In this document: in pieces, positions 1 through 12,673 of the stretch
How the letters are laid out: the number at the start of each line of letters is the position of its first letter
How positions within the stretch are numbered: position 1 is the stretch's first letter
Source: Camarhynchus parvulus
Lineage: Eukaryota; Chordata; Aves; Passeriformes; Thraupidae
DNA: 64,000 nucleotides
Assembly (NCBI RefSeq): GCF_901933205.1
Contig: NC_044584.1
Span: 11,883,001 to 11,947,000 of the forward strand
Direction: 5' to 3'
Translations under genes and position numbers: made by a program
The notes under the pieces: model-generated
The model's database searches: none
What the model was told of the DNA's origin: nothing
What the model saw: the letters and a program-made list of their open reading frames with translations, nothing else

Positions 1-1221
1 TGCCAGGAACTCTTGGTGGGCCATGGCCCTATGGATGCCAGGATGTCACTTGTGAGGATGCTGCACTACAAAGAGTTAAGACAGACAAGATTATCCTATC
101 TCACAAAAACATCTGAGTTCACTTAATATCTGCTGGAAAGCATCTGAAAAAAGAGAGTACTGAAATACTTGACTAACCAGCTGCTAATACCCAAGGATAT
201 TTAATTATTAAAAGTAAACATGATATAATTTTAGCTTTATAAAAGCACTGGGATTTTATTTAGTACAGAATGATGCTCACTGCTTTGTATTTTTCCAGTG
301 TTTCTCTGCTGCTGCATATTCATGTAGAACCTCATCTGCCTACACGATACATCCCATTTTGATGAAAACAATAATCACTGATTAAATAAGCAAGTGGAGT
401 GAGCTTCAGAAATGATCAAGTTCATTACTCAAATTAGTGAGACTTTGTATAAAAAGAAAAAAAATCTAGATATTGGGCTGAATAGGAGCTTTTTGTTTGT
501 TTATACCGTGATATTTTACATTGCATGGTTTACATTCAGCAGTTTTTTTCACCATCTCTAAAATTAAATTATCAAGAGTTTTGTGCAAAAAGAGAAATTA
601 AAATTAAATATGATTTAAAGCAACCATTCACTTTATCCAATTCACACATTCCCACGTGCATCTGAAATTTCATTTGTACAAGTCAATACGAAAAACAATT
701 TGCTAATTGCTGAAAAATGGTTTGATAGTTGTTGAGCAATTATAATTAAAAATGCTCAGTTTCTTCCAAGAAAGTGGGAAGAAAGAAACCTTCTTCACCC
801 TGGTTCTCATGGCAGAGTTCTGCCTGGTGGGGTCTGTCAGTCTGGGGGTGCAGTCCTGCTGTCCTGCCACAGCAGAGACCCTGCAGTACCCCGGGCCAGT
901 TCCATGGCAGGCATGGATCTACTCAGCACATCCAACTTGGATTTAAAGTCCACCATGTGAGCTGTGTGTGCCTCCATCAGCTGCAACACTCCTGCAGCTC
1001 AAGACTCATGAGATATCTTTGCTTTTCTGGATTTTAGGGCGCCACTTTCCCAGCTTTAATGTCAAATGTTGGTAATTTCTCAGTTTTTGGGACATAACTT
1101 GCTCCCTCAGACAGCGGTGATTCACCCTGACACCCCACCTTTCCCCTCAGTCACACCAGAGCCATTCCTGCCCTGCCCAGCAGACTCCCAGAGCCAGCAG
1201 GAGCCCACAGCCACCAGGGAC

Positions 1222-1313
1222 AGCTCATGCAGGGCTCTGGAAACCCTTCCCTGCTCTCCCTGCTGCAGCTCATGCAGGGCTCTGGAAACACCTTCCCTGC
1301 TCTGACCCTGCTG
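1222..1313. repeat. 45-47 bp tandem duplication
   Basis: Two adjacent copies of AGCTCATGCAGGGCTCTGGA followed by AAC(AC)CTTCCCTGCTCT and CCCTGCTG. The second copy starts at 1267 and differs by a two-base insertion and a substitution. It sits in a GC-richer patch of intron 5 with no recognised gene. Confidence 0.9.
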
Positions 1314-3991
1314 AAGCCACCCTGCCCCAGCCCCTCTTTGCAGCCACCTCTGGCTCCAGCAGGGAAGGCAGGACAGCTGCGCTCCCAAATAGCCCATCCT
1401 CCCCAAAGCTCACAGATCTCACCCTGATTTTTTTAAAGTTTTTCTAAGCCTTCTGATGTTTACATTCTTGTAACAAACTTTCTCACACATTTTATGTAAA
1501 TAACTTATTGTTTTGCATTCTTTTATAGAAGAAGAGCAATTTGATGGACTATTAGCTTGTCCAGTGTCATTGGAGAATAACACTGTCATCCTCCAATCCA
1601 CTGTCACTTTTAGAAATCTAGAAATATTAGAGTCAGAAATTAAAAGAGCTCTTTCTACCTTGGAAGAGCTGCATGTCTGTGTCGTGTTATTTCGTTTCCT
1701 GTAGTGACACACAGACACACTCCCTGCTGCCACACCTGGGGCTCCATGTCAATAAAGAAGCAGAAACTGCTCACACTAAGCTTGGAAGCAGCAGGGAGCT
1801 GAGACCGCCCTCCTCTTGCTGGGAAAGGAGCAGGAAAGCCCCTTCTAAAAGGGCTCAAGGTATAAAACTCAACACTTTTGGGTCTTGCCGCCTTATGTTT
1901 AATTTGCAGTGTGATCCTGGACAAAAGCTGGCCAGCTTTGTGTGACATTGCCCTGAGAGCAGGTGGTTCTTCTGATGCAGTGGGGAAGATAGACTTGGAT
2001 TAAAAAAAACATTTTCCCCCATCTCACACTTTCTAAAAGACCAGAGGCAATATACAGTCATTCAGTGAGCAGCTTCAATCTCCTGTATTTATCGCAAGGG
2101 GGGAGTGGTGGGATTCCACCAGCACAAGGTCCCTGTGCTGCTCTCTGTGCCAGGGATGCAGCCCAGGGCTCCCCACCTGCCCAGTGAGACCCCAGTGCTG
2201 AGACACTTTCACAAACTCCTTCAAAAGCCAAGTGAATTATTACAAACCAGGCCCTTCCTGCAGCTCCTCCTGGGCCTGCCACTCCCTTTGAGCCCTGAGC
2301 TGCTGAACCAACCTGTCGGAGTGCATCAGTTCAGAGGACCAGAAGGCAAAACAGGGAAAATGGGGTCAGGCTAATGGGATTTAACATTAATTCTGCACCA
2401 AGACTGAAAAGATGGAAGAACAGGGCCTAGGGGGTGAAAGGGATAATGAACTGAGAGCTGATGGAAAGAAACTTAATTGGTTTTAACAACAAAAGGTCAC
2501 ATTTTGTTACCTTTATTTGGGTTGAGCAATGATCTTATTTGGACAATTTGTGCCACCTGATGACTTGCCCTACTCTTGGATGGGACTGTTTTGGAGTAAG
2601 TAATTTGGAGTAAGGAATGCAGAGCTGGGATATGAGGCACAAACCCGTGGCAGAGAGGATGTTTGCAATGGGAATGTACAGATCCACTACCTGATGTAAC
2701 TGGGCTGCTGAGAAAACAGCTGGCAGGGGGGCAGGCTGATGTCCCTGCTCACTGCTGTGCTCAATGAGCTGCAACCAACACAGCCTTATTCCATCAGAAG
2801 AGAAGCAGGGCTTCAACTCAAGAAAAAGCTCTAGAAAAGGCACATGAACTTAAGTGAGGCAGCCTGTCACCAGTGATCTCCTGGCACTGCCAAGAGGACA
2901 GGCTGTGACACGGAGCCATTTCCTGGCTGCCTCTCCCCTCCTGGGCCTCAGTGGTTCACAAATGATTCTCCAGGCACTTTGTGATGATACCCAGCACTGG
3001 TACCTCCTGACACACCACATGTACCAGCTCCCCACAGAGAGAAAGATCAGGGTGTTTTAGCCTTCAGCTGCAGGTCTACAGCTGCCACCTGTAACATGAT
3101 TTGGGCCCCTGGGAACAGCTCCAGTGCCTACACAGCACCAGCTGTACAAAGGTTTAGCAATGACCCTCACAGGGCAAGCAGAGCCATGGTCCCTGCAGGT
3201 CCTTGCCGTGGAAATCATCTGAAGCTACCTTGCACCTGACTGGCACGGTGCATCCCATCATATGAATACAATGAGCTGAGCCACTGCCAAAACATCTGAG
3301 GCTGCCTCAATTAAAGCCATAAGGTGACACAAATAACCAATTTGGATTTACAGGCCTCTTAGTCTTCAGCTGTCCCAAGAATGCGTTGTTGCAAGATTAC
3401 CTGCTAGAAGTGACTTTGGGGCATCAAACTTTTAAACCAAGATCAACTCTGCATTTGGAAAAAACTTGGCCCCAGATCAGTTCCTAATGTGGCAAAGAGT
3501 GCAATTATCCTGATGAAGGCTTAGGGATGCTTGTGCCTACAGCTGGTTCATCAAGTAATGCTGAATGATGGATATAATTAAACTGCGTGCAGCAGAGTGG
3601 AATGTGCTACAATGAACCATTTAGGGCCTCATCCCCTCCCATCAGCCTGGAGCTACAGATGGGCCATCACAAACAGTCAGTGGCATTCAGCACTGCTATT
3701 TGTACAGGCAGGTTCAGAGGTATCACACAAATGCTCTGTGCAGGTTGGGCAGAAAAGAAATATTCCACTGTAGTGAGATGCAATTGTAAAAGCCAGCTAG
3801 TCCCTAATTCTACCTCAGATTGCACAGCAAAATATCCGTCTGGGATTTCTGATTTCTGCACTGCCAGGTCAAGGCTCCCACAACATCTCAAGATACAAAG
3901 TTTTGACCAGTTAGCACTAGTCAGGACTAGAAAGAAAAATAAAAAGACACTTTGGAAAAAGAGACACATTCTGCAGAGATCCCTGAAGAGG

Positions 3992-4041
3992 AAGAACAGC
4001 ACACACAGAGGTGCCCAAGAACAGCACACACAGAGGTGCCC
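3992..4041. repeat. Perfect 25-bp tandem duplication
   Basis: AAGAACAGCACACACAGAGG plus TGCCC occurs twice head to tail (3992-4016 and 4017-4041) with no mismatch, which suggests a recent duplication. It is intronic. Confidence 0.95.
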
Positions 4042-7000
4042 AACTCTCTTGTGAGCCACCCAAGCTCTGCAGCACTGGACAGGCTCATAGATCCTGCATT
4101 TGGTCTACAGGGCTGCAAGACCTGAAAAATCTTCAAATACCATTCAACTCTTAGACTTTTAGCCCTATTTTCCAGGGAAATAATTTATTCATCTCTCCCT
4201 CTCCTTCCTATTTCTATATCACCACTAAAAGACTGAATCAGAACATCATTTTGGCTCACCCTTTAATGGCCTTTTGGTTCACAACTATTTAAGAGTGACT
4301 TGGGAAAGGTATAACAGCACATGTTGTGTTATCTTCACTTTGAAGTGCCACCAGATATTATTTTGCAGCTGTTTTATTGTAAGTGGCATCCTGAAATCTA
4401 AACAAAAGAGTGTCTTAATGGCAATTTCAGCAGATTTTTAATTTCCTGAGAGAATTCAGCGGGACCACGAAGGGAGAGCACATTTAAAATGCAATGCCTT
4501 TATAGGAACATTTCCCTCTTTCAAGCACTTTTAGCTTTTGGAATTTTTATAATGATTTCACTGAACTTTCTAAAAAAACCCAAAAAACTCAAGTGAGTTG
4601 AAGAGACATTAAGGTTTCTGCTCACAAACCCCAGGTAAACACCACAAGGACCTGTTCCTCTGCAGCTTCTGTTACCCACCTCAGACTTAATCCAAAGTAA
4701 AAGTCACTTGGAGCAGAGCTGTGGGAGAGCACACAGGGGATAAAGTCATACCTGGGATTTCCCTGATGATCAACATCCCACTGCAGCTCAAACTCCACTG
4801 GAGCTTCTTGCCCAGGAATGCAGTGAGCAACTAAATGCCATGGGAAGGGCTTGCCAGGATGGGGCAGCTGTTGATGAGTTTTTCTAACCATGGTTTTAAA
4901 GTACAAAAACCATTCTGCACAAAGGACTCTTTTCTTGGCTTGGTCACCCCACACTATTTGTCCACAAAGACAAGTTGTAAGTGAAAAACAGGTTTTGTAA
5001 ACATCCCTGGAGCTGTGAAGGAGAAATACAGAGCTGGCCAGATCCCTCATGCTCTCACTGCCTTCCTGTGCCCCAACACACTGGTCACCCTCACAAAAAT
5101 ACTATTGCAGGCATTACTGGAGCATCCTGATGACAAAAGATGGAACTTCAGTGCACATTACCACAACATTTGTGCTGTTACTGTTTATAGATCGGGCTGA
5201 ATGGCAAATGAATCCAGGGCAGACTCACATTTAACTCTTTTTAAGAAACAGACTTTTTTCTCAGTCATAAATAAGTAAAAAATAAATTACATGCAGAAAG
5301 CAAATAGCAAACGGATGAAAACCCTGTGGCTCTTTGCTTGAGGACCTCCCTGTGAGCAGCCCCAGAGCCAAGCCAGAAGAGAAGGGGCCACCAGCCAGGC
5401 AGCCCGGCAGGGCTCAGAGGTGCAGTGCCCATCAAACTGCAGCTCTGGCATCTGGGGCCCTCATCTGCCAGGCAGATCCCCCAGGGGTCCAGACACCAGC
5501 TCACATGCTTCAGTTCTCATGGGAAGAGAGAAAGGGCTCCATGTTCACACTGTAATCAGCAGCGCCAATGCTGCCAAGTACAAGAGCACTTTGAATAAAA
5601 ATCCTATTCTAAAACTGTGCCTTACTGACACATCTTTAATCTGCAGGCACAGTAAAGATGCCTGGATAGCCAACTCCACTTTGGGCTGCATTCATTTCTG
5701 TTGCCAGTCTGAGGTTATGGAGCACATCCCAGAACTGCTAAATACCCAGAGGAGTCACTGTGAGCTGCAGATGTCAGTTTCCCAAAGCAAAAGCTGCTTT
5801 ATATCCTTAAATCCAGGAGGGGAGGGCAGAAGGAATAGCCCCAGCTGCTGTGACTGCACAGAGGAAGGGTTGGCCTGCCATCACTAACATTTGCCAGCTT
5901 GAAGAAAACATTATGCTAACATCAGAGGTAAATAAAATTTTTAAGCCACAATAATTTCCACGTTTTACCCCACCCATTTGTGACCATGCACAAAACCACT
6001 GCTTTGCCAACCATTGATAACTTAACAGTAAAACAGAGAGGTGGAACAACAAATCAAAAAGATAACTTTCAAAATATATATAAATCTCAAGCAAATGTGC
6101 TGGCAAAGTGAGGAAAGAAGAGAAGAAAAGGTTATTTGAGGGATTAAAGAAAGAAGCAAATCTGAAATTCTCAGAGAATGCAGATTCAGGAAAAACACTG
6201 ATAAAGTTCCTTTTGGACAGGAAAAAAAGATTTCCTGTGAAGCATTAAGAGTGGATTGACATCTGGCTTTCCAGATAACAATATTCTGAGCAAACAAAGC
6301 CACATACAATGTCAGTGACAATCCTGAGATAAAAACCTCAGGCTCCGGCATCTTAACAGATGTTGTAGTGCAAAAGCTACCTGAGCTGCACTCCCCTCTC
6401 GATGCAGGGAGAGGATTGAGCACTGCTTCAGCCCAGGATAACATTCCAAAGGGCACTTTAAAGAACACTGCACTATTTGCCTAGTGCCTGGTACATTATT
6501 CTAGTGGCAAGGCTTGCTTTTCAGATCAGCACTGCAACACTTCATATGGGGTGTAAGGTCAAACTCAGCCCTGGAAAGTCAGTATTCTTTATCCAGCCTT
6601 TCATGTCCAGCACCAATTTATGCAGTGCCAGGAAGGAGATATCTCTAGAGGACAGCTCTGAAGTCTGAATCTCAGTGAGACATAGAATTGTTAAATTAAG
6701 TCCAGTCAAATTGATGAGAAGTGAGACAGAGAGAAAGTGGAACTGCCTTTGGAGCCAATGGCTTTGCCTTATTTGCCATTGCACAGCTCCCATCAGCCCT
6801 GCTGGCTTTGGGATTTCTGAGCTCACAGCCATCAAGAGGGCACAGCTGGGTCTCAGACATTTCTCCCAGAGCCAGTGCTGTATGTGAAAGCCAAGTGCTT
6901 TGTTTCAGTTCTAAGAGGAGATTTTCCCGTATTTCCAATATTGCATTTCAAGCCTGCACATTGCACAAGCTGAGATGTTTTGCGAGAGCAGCCGGGTAGC

Positions 7001-9473
7001 TCCAGTCTGGTGTACCCACTCCAGGCAAAGTGTATTCTCTTTTCTTCTCCCTGTCACCTGCTCCAAAGGTTGTGTCATTTGGTCACAGGTGAAATGGGGC
7101 AGGTCATGGTGAATTTGACAGAACAGAAATCATGCCTGATGTAGTTTCTATAGAATGGTGGTCACCCATGCTTTGCAGCCAGTGGCAGACACAAGGACAT
7201 GATCTCCCAGGTAGTTCTAGCACCTGAAAAATAACTTGAAAAAGTGCTAAAGCATTTTTCCCAAAGGTTGAACTTCTTCCTAAAATCTGTTGGTTGTAAT
7301 TATTTTCACCTACCACAAGAAGAAAGAAGACCTCTTCCCTGCACTCCCACCTTTTCACTCTTGGCAAATATTCTCTGGCCCAGGGACCTCATTTAGAAGT
7401 CATCACTCTGGTTTTTTATCAACCAATGTTACCTTGACCAACAGAGGGCAATACAATGAAGCAAGTGCAGGTCAGTCAATAGTTATTTGCCAGCTCAGTT
7501 TTTTTAACTTCTGGTTGCCAAAGATAATCTCCATATTGGCACCTGCTTAAAGGACCAGGGCCAGTCAGATCATCCCATTCAGTCCCTGCAGTGTGCAGTA
7601 CCTCAGTGCTATTTTTATTATGATACACCTTCCATTCAAGTGCCAGACCCAAACTTCTGCTGAGCGTGTCTCCTTTAACTGAGGGTTCCCAACACAGGCT
7701 TTTATGGGAAGTACACAACTTCATCCTAAAATAATGCCAAGCAGCAAAACACAAGTAGTTTCACTGGGTTTCATTTAAGTTCTTTTGTTATACCTGATTG
7801 CCCATAATAGAAAATGTAGCTGTATCTGCATTCCTGTCTCCAACTATAAGGCACTTTATTTTCTTACTATTCTAAAGCACTCCTCAAGCTTCTGCTAATA
7901 ATTTTGCTTGACCTTTATTAAAGACCAAGCATTAGCTGGCAATTAGATTTGGTGATCCCTTTGGTGATTGAGGCTCAGTGATTTACTGTAAATTACAAAT
8001 AGTTCAAATGTTTCATTATGTTTATTCTTTATACAAGCTCTGCGGCCAGGTAAGCACTGACACGACATTCACTGTTAAATGATCTCATTAAACTTCTTAA
8101 TTTAAGTGGTGCAACACTTCACCTGCCACATTATCCAAGGACTCCTGCAATGCACATTAAACATTCAGCATGAAGAGATGCTCTACCATAGTTCACCTTG
8201 TTGGGAGTGAAATTTCAGTCCCTGAACATAAGGTTGACTACTTAATGCTGTTTGTCAGGGACAATAAATAATGCAAATAGATAGCCATGTAAAGTAAGAG
8301 GTTGAAGACATCAATAGCTTTCCCATACGTTTTTGAAAGAGGCTCCCAAAAGAAAAGAATAAAGAATTTACATTATGAAAAAATACCACTAAAATGAAAA
8401 GTTAAGGAAAAGGAAGGAAGGTGCTGATTTCTTCCATTTCTTAATGAATGCAATGACTGTGAGAGATGATTTCTTGAGAACCCTTCAAATGTGTTCAACA
8501 CCTTTTTTATTGACAAGCCCAGAGCAAAAGGAGGGACAGCCACACAACCTCCCATCTCTGAGTTGCTTGTGGAGGTTTGTGTTTAGCCCTTTCACCCCTC
8601 CTTTTCCTGCTGAGAATGTTTAACAGAGCTGAATGAAGTCAAGGGTGGATAATGCACTACATCTTTTCACTTAGCCCAATAAATAACATATTGCCTCTTG
8701 ATGAAAGGGAAGCACTTTTGTTGGAGGCACCTTTATGTCCAGACTGTTTGCCAGTGGTTTGTACTCAGCAAGAAGGAGAAGCACATGGGTTAGAACCTCT
8801 TCTGTGCTAGTGCTGGACATACAGACTCCACAAACAAAACATTCAGGCATGAGGAGGAATAATAAGGGTATCTGGATTTTCCTGGCATGCATATGTTTTC
8901 TTTTACACATTTTTAATTGTTTCCCTCACAAAATGAATAGTTCTAATAGTTTTCTCTCATGCCTTTATATTTTATGATGCTTAACATCTGCTTCTGGACG
9001 TCTCTTCTGAAAGATGAAAGGCTCCTGGCAATTCTACTGTAGTCTGTGAGTAGACCAGACTGCTCCCTGGACAGATTTAGGCTTCATCATATTGTATTAA
9101 CCCCACATATTGAGTATGGCTTTTTGACTTAGAAGGCTGGATTAGCTTTTATTATCAGAAGGGAAGTAGTAAAGGTTTCAGTATTACAGATGGAACGGCA
9201 GATGGGAAGCAAAAGCTTAATATGAAGCAGCTCTGGATAAAAACTATTAATCTACAAAATTCATATGTTCTTATGCAGGGAAACCTAGCAAAACCCACTG
9301 CAGTATGACTAACCAGAGAGAAGTGTAAAGTGCCCCTAGCCCATTATCTGACAAATCAGGGCATGGGGTCTGAAAGAAAAAAAAAATCCCCCAAACTCCC
9401 TATTTACTATTTCTTGAAAAAACAATCAGCTCTCTCTGGGTTATGCAGGGAGGTAATGCCTTCCTAAAGATTA

Positions 9474-9492
9474 TAAATAATAATAATAATTT
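9474..9492. repeat. (AAT)n microsatellite
   Basis: A run of about five AAT units (ATAAATAATAATAATAAT) in AT-rich intron 5 sequence. Confidence 0.85.
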
Positions 9493-10886
9493 ATAGCACC
9501 TCCACCATGAAAATTAAATGGACTCATATATATACTTGATGAGACAAGACCTTCCATGGTTTATAGCTGCAATATTCCATATTAAAAGAAATACTTAACG
9601 TTACTTGTAAGTCACTGTCAGTGGAGTTGGAGCACTAAAAAGGTTTATTATTTTTTGTTGAAGTGCATCATGGGATGAAGAGGAAGCATGTTCCCTTCAG
9701 TTCTGGTAACAGAGTGCTTTGGCAGGAAGGGAAGTGAGCACTTCAGAGCCTGCCTGGGTACTGAGTGACCCTGAGACCCCCTGAGAACCACCAAGAGGCC
9801 ACCACAGAGCTCTGGGAGTGGCTGCAAGGGGCAAGCACGACCTTCCAGAGCTCCCCCTCTGAAGAAACAAGTGTCTGGAATTTCTCCAGCAGAGGTGGAA
9901 TGACTGCAAGACAGCATGGCACTATCACGCAGACTCCATTAACACTGAACCACCCGCAGTCTGCCCCACAAAGCCAGTGGCTGTTGATGGCCGTGTCTGG
10001 AAGGCACTGACCCCATCTGGCCCTGGGGTTTGATTTGTTCCAAAGGGAACTGGGAACAGATCAGACTGGCCCAGGTCATGGCCTCAGCACTACACAGTGG
10101 TTGGGGTGGGCTCAACAGCACAGGATAACTGGACACACCTGCAGGCACTAGTGTACAACCATACCAGACATTCAGCACTCTCCTACAATTTATCCTGTTT
10201 AATTCACAGTGCCATTACCTACTTATTCCTTTATGGTCCTGCATTAGTCCACTTTTCAGCATCAATACAGCATTCCTCACCAGGAAAGTGAATCATCAGG
10301 AATAACAAGCTAGCTTTTCCCAAAACTCAAGAGATTTACAGAAAACTACATACTGTCCCTTATAAGCAAGGTTGATATGTCAAAACTGTTGGTTCTCTCC
10401 CTGTTGCACATCAAAAGTGTTTAAATAGTATGATTTCTTAATTCAAATCTCCATGTTCTAATATCAAGGTAACCTCAGTAACTCTTGTGCTCTAATCTTT
10501 CTCCCCAAAATGTGTTGCATTTCACTGAGAATGCTTAGAAATGGGCATCAGCAATAAAGCCTTTTGTCAGTCCTCACAAAATCCTTCCTGAGGCATAGGC
10601 TCAGGGGTTTTGCTGTTGTTCACTTCAGTGGCAATTTCTGTCCAAGAGCACCTTCAGGAAGGGATTCAAACTTTGAGAGAGATCTTGGAGAAACCTCACC
10701 AGTGGAAGCATATTTCTCTTCCAGGAGTATTAAAATCAAGTTGTATCATGAGGATATCGCCCAAGAAAGTCACTTCCCCTTTCATTGGTTCATTTCAGCA
10801 TAGAGGGAAACAGAAGTCACAAGAATTTTGTGTTTTCTTCTTCTTAATAACTCTTACAACCTAAACTTAAAAACAGTTTCAGGACA

Positions 10887-10967
10887 CTTGGGGGTTTTTT
10901 GGGTGGCTTTGTTATTGTTGTTGTTGGGGTTTTTTTGGATTTTTTTTTGTTTGGGTTGGGGTTTTTA
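10887..10967. repeat. T/G-rich low-complexity tract
   Basis: About 80 bases made almost only of T and G, with GGGGGTTTTTTGGGTGGC, TTGTTATTGTTGTTGTTGGG, and TTTGTTTGGGTTGGGG. The complementary strand, which is the XYLT1 transcript strand, is C/A-rich. Runs of three to five G could form a weak four-stranded structure on the plus strand. Confidence 0.85.
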
Positions 10968-11654
10968 ACAGACTATCTACTTTTGCACAATGTAGTGAAC
11001 TTACTGAATGCAGCTCTGAGGCCTGGGTGATGTAAATCCAGAAAGAATATAATTTCATTTAAAACCACAAGCTTTATCATGTGATGGTGTGTGAAATTCT
11101 TAGCCTGATGCCATCTGAATGAGGATATTCAGGCCACGGTTGGTGCTGAAGATATAATTGACTCCTAGCAACTTATTTGTCACTTCTACAGCCATTATCC
11201 TCTGCAGAAAAAGTACTAAAAGAAGGGAGAGGAGTACCTGAATCTATATTCATACCTTCATCCCTTGCTGAGACATCAAATGACACTGTTAATCAGAGCC
11301 CTGGGAGGGAGGAATCTCTCCATGCCTGGGCTTCATTTGCGGAGCTCCAGCACTTCTGGCTACTTTCCTCTCCTCTCTTGCAGGTACCCCTTTTGTGGGA
11401 AATAATGACTAACTGGAGCAGCCTCTCAGTGAAAGTCCCCCCCAGGCAAAGGGGAGACACACAGGGTACAGGCAGGTGGTTGAATCCTTGGCTAAATTGT
11501 GGCTGTCCTGTCCAGCTCACCAACAGGAGTTTTCTGCTGTAAAACAAAGGAAACTGCTCCTCTGCTTCTTGCAGCACAGCACAGACCTGTCATTGCTTAT
11601 CTCCATACCCTCTTTAGGAACAAAACATGTGCATCCTTAAAATTCTCATTGTAC

Positions 11655-11857
11655 CTGATCGGGTAGTCGGCAGCGCTGAGGTTGATGAAGAAATCCCAGG
11701 GCCAGTCACTCATCTCCATTAAGTCCTTCATGGTCTGCAGGTAGGTGGTCAGAAGGCTTGCTCCTCCCCAGATGGTGGCCATTCTCCAGGAGGTGACTCT
11801 CACGTTTGGGTACTGGCTGGCAAACTGCAGCACTTGCCGGTGCAAGTAATTGGATCG
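11655..11857 (-). CDS. XYLT1: XYLT1 exon 5 (GT14 catalytic core)
   Basis: Catalytic-domain exon of xylosyltransferase 1. The acceptor, with pyrimidine tract CTCTTCTCTCCTGTAAAG, is followed directly by CGA TCC AAT TAC (RSNY), which joins in phase 0 to HVDK of exon 4. It has 67 codons plus two bases and includes [30 protein letters not shown] and [18 protein letters not shown]. The WGGASLL and [10 protein letters not shown] motifs are diagnostic of family 14 xylosyl- and beta-1,6-GlcNAc-transferases. Small differences from my memory of the human sequence (FASQYPN against [18 protein letters not shown] against QSMRDLLEMTD) fit a bird orthologue. The donor is GATCAG|GTACAATGAG, so the Arg codon is split and finished by exon 6. 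Reading into the intron gives a short unrelated tail and then a stop. No frameshift or stop is present. Confidence 0.97.
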
Positions 11858-12084
11858 CTTTACAGGAGAGAAGAGTGATACATTCAAGTTATTCTGTCCA
11901 AAATTGTCTCTCCCTGTGTTCACCAAGGGCCTACCCTGCTTCTTGACTCACTGAGTGCTGCCATTGCTTTGCCCTCACTTACTATGGCAGACAACCTTCT
12001 TTTTCCTAAATGTACAGAGAACCCTGGTTAATATTTTTTGTTACAACTACAGTAATCACTAACCAGTGTGATTAGCTTTATTCA

Positions 12085-12200
12085 CCATTTGTCATCACAG
12101 AGCTCAAAGGGCTTTTGTAAAGGAGGTGAGTGCAATCACCTCCCTTTTACAGTGTGTCACTTGCCCAAGGCACCTCAGGTCAGCTCTCCATCCAATGGGC
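12085..12200 (+). repeat. Possible ancient MIR/CORE-SINE remnant
   Basis: The segment CTCCCTTTTACAG followed by CACTTGCCCAAGG and CACCTCAGGTCAG resembles the core of MIR SINEs (CCCCATTTTACAG ... GACTTGCCCAAGGTCAC) with an internal deletion. The stretch before it (AGGGCTTTTGTAAAGGAGGT) also resembles the MIR body. The similarity is short and old; a repeat search would be needed to separate it from chance. Confidence 0.4.
12116..12151. repeat. Near-perfect inverted repeat (hairpin)
   Basis: TGTAAAGGAGGTGA, a six-base loop GTGCAA, then TCACCTCC, a two-base bulge CT, and TTTACA. Eight inner base pairs are perfect, and six more pair outside the bulge, giving a 14-bp stem. It lies in the 639-bp intron 4. 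The MIR-like sequence around it may explain one arm but not the symmetry. Confidence 0.8.
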
Positions 12201-12478
12201 CACCACCTCACTCTGCACCAACTTATCAGTTACTGCTAACTAAATGTACAACAGACAGACAAGGGGAGATACTCATCACAGAGAAGGAGAAATGAAGGCT
12301 GTTACATAAATAAGATAACAAGAAAGAAAATTTAAGGGAAAAAAAAAAAAAAGAGGCTCCAAACATGTAACAGATGGAGAGACAAAAAGTGACATGCACT
12401 TTATGCAGCAGAGGTAAAGGGAAGATGAAGAAGTTGACAAGGATGGGTAGACTGACAGATGGTGAGACAGGCAATTTA

Positions 12479-12673
<195 letters not shown>

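Larger units (their letters stand above)
1..11654 (-). other. XYLT1: XYLT1 intron 5 (partial)
   Basis: Non-coding sequence downstream of exon 5 in transcript sense. I saw no exon resembling the next XYLT1 segment (the TNDQLVAF... or GGSDWF region) on the minus strand. The block is mostly unique AT-rich sequence, with a few GC-richer patches (about 1160-1400, 2110-2300 and 5340-5500). It contains two short tandem duplications (1222-1313 and 3992-4041), an (AAT)n run near 9477-9492 and a T/G-rich low-complexity tract at 10887-10967. Open frames here, such as 3587-4054 plus, 5420-5887 plus and 4622-5050 minus, show no recognisable protein family and are most likely chance. Confidence 0.7.

Noticed and set aside
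3587..4054. 155-aa open frame on the plus strand
   Set aside because: Its end is encoded by the 25-bp duplication and the rest resembles no known family.
4622..5050. 142-aa open frame on the minus strand, same strand as XYLT1
   Set aside because: Checked as a possible next XYLT1 exon; it lacks the expected GGSDWF, ECDAH or similar catalytic motifs.
5420..5887. 155-aa open frame on the plus strand
   Set aside because: No family resemblance and no supporting signals.
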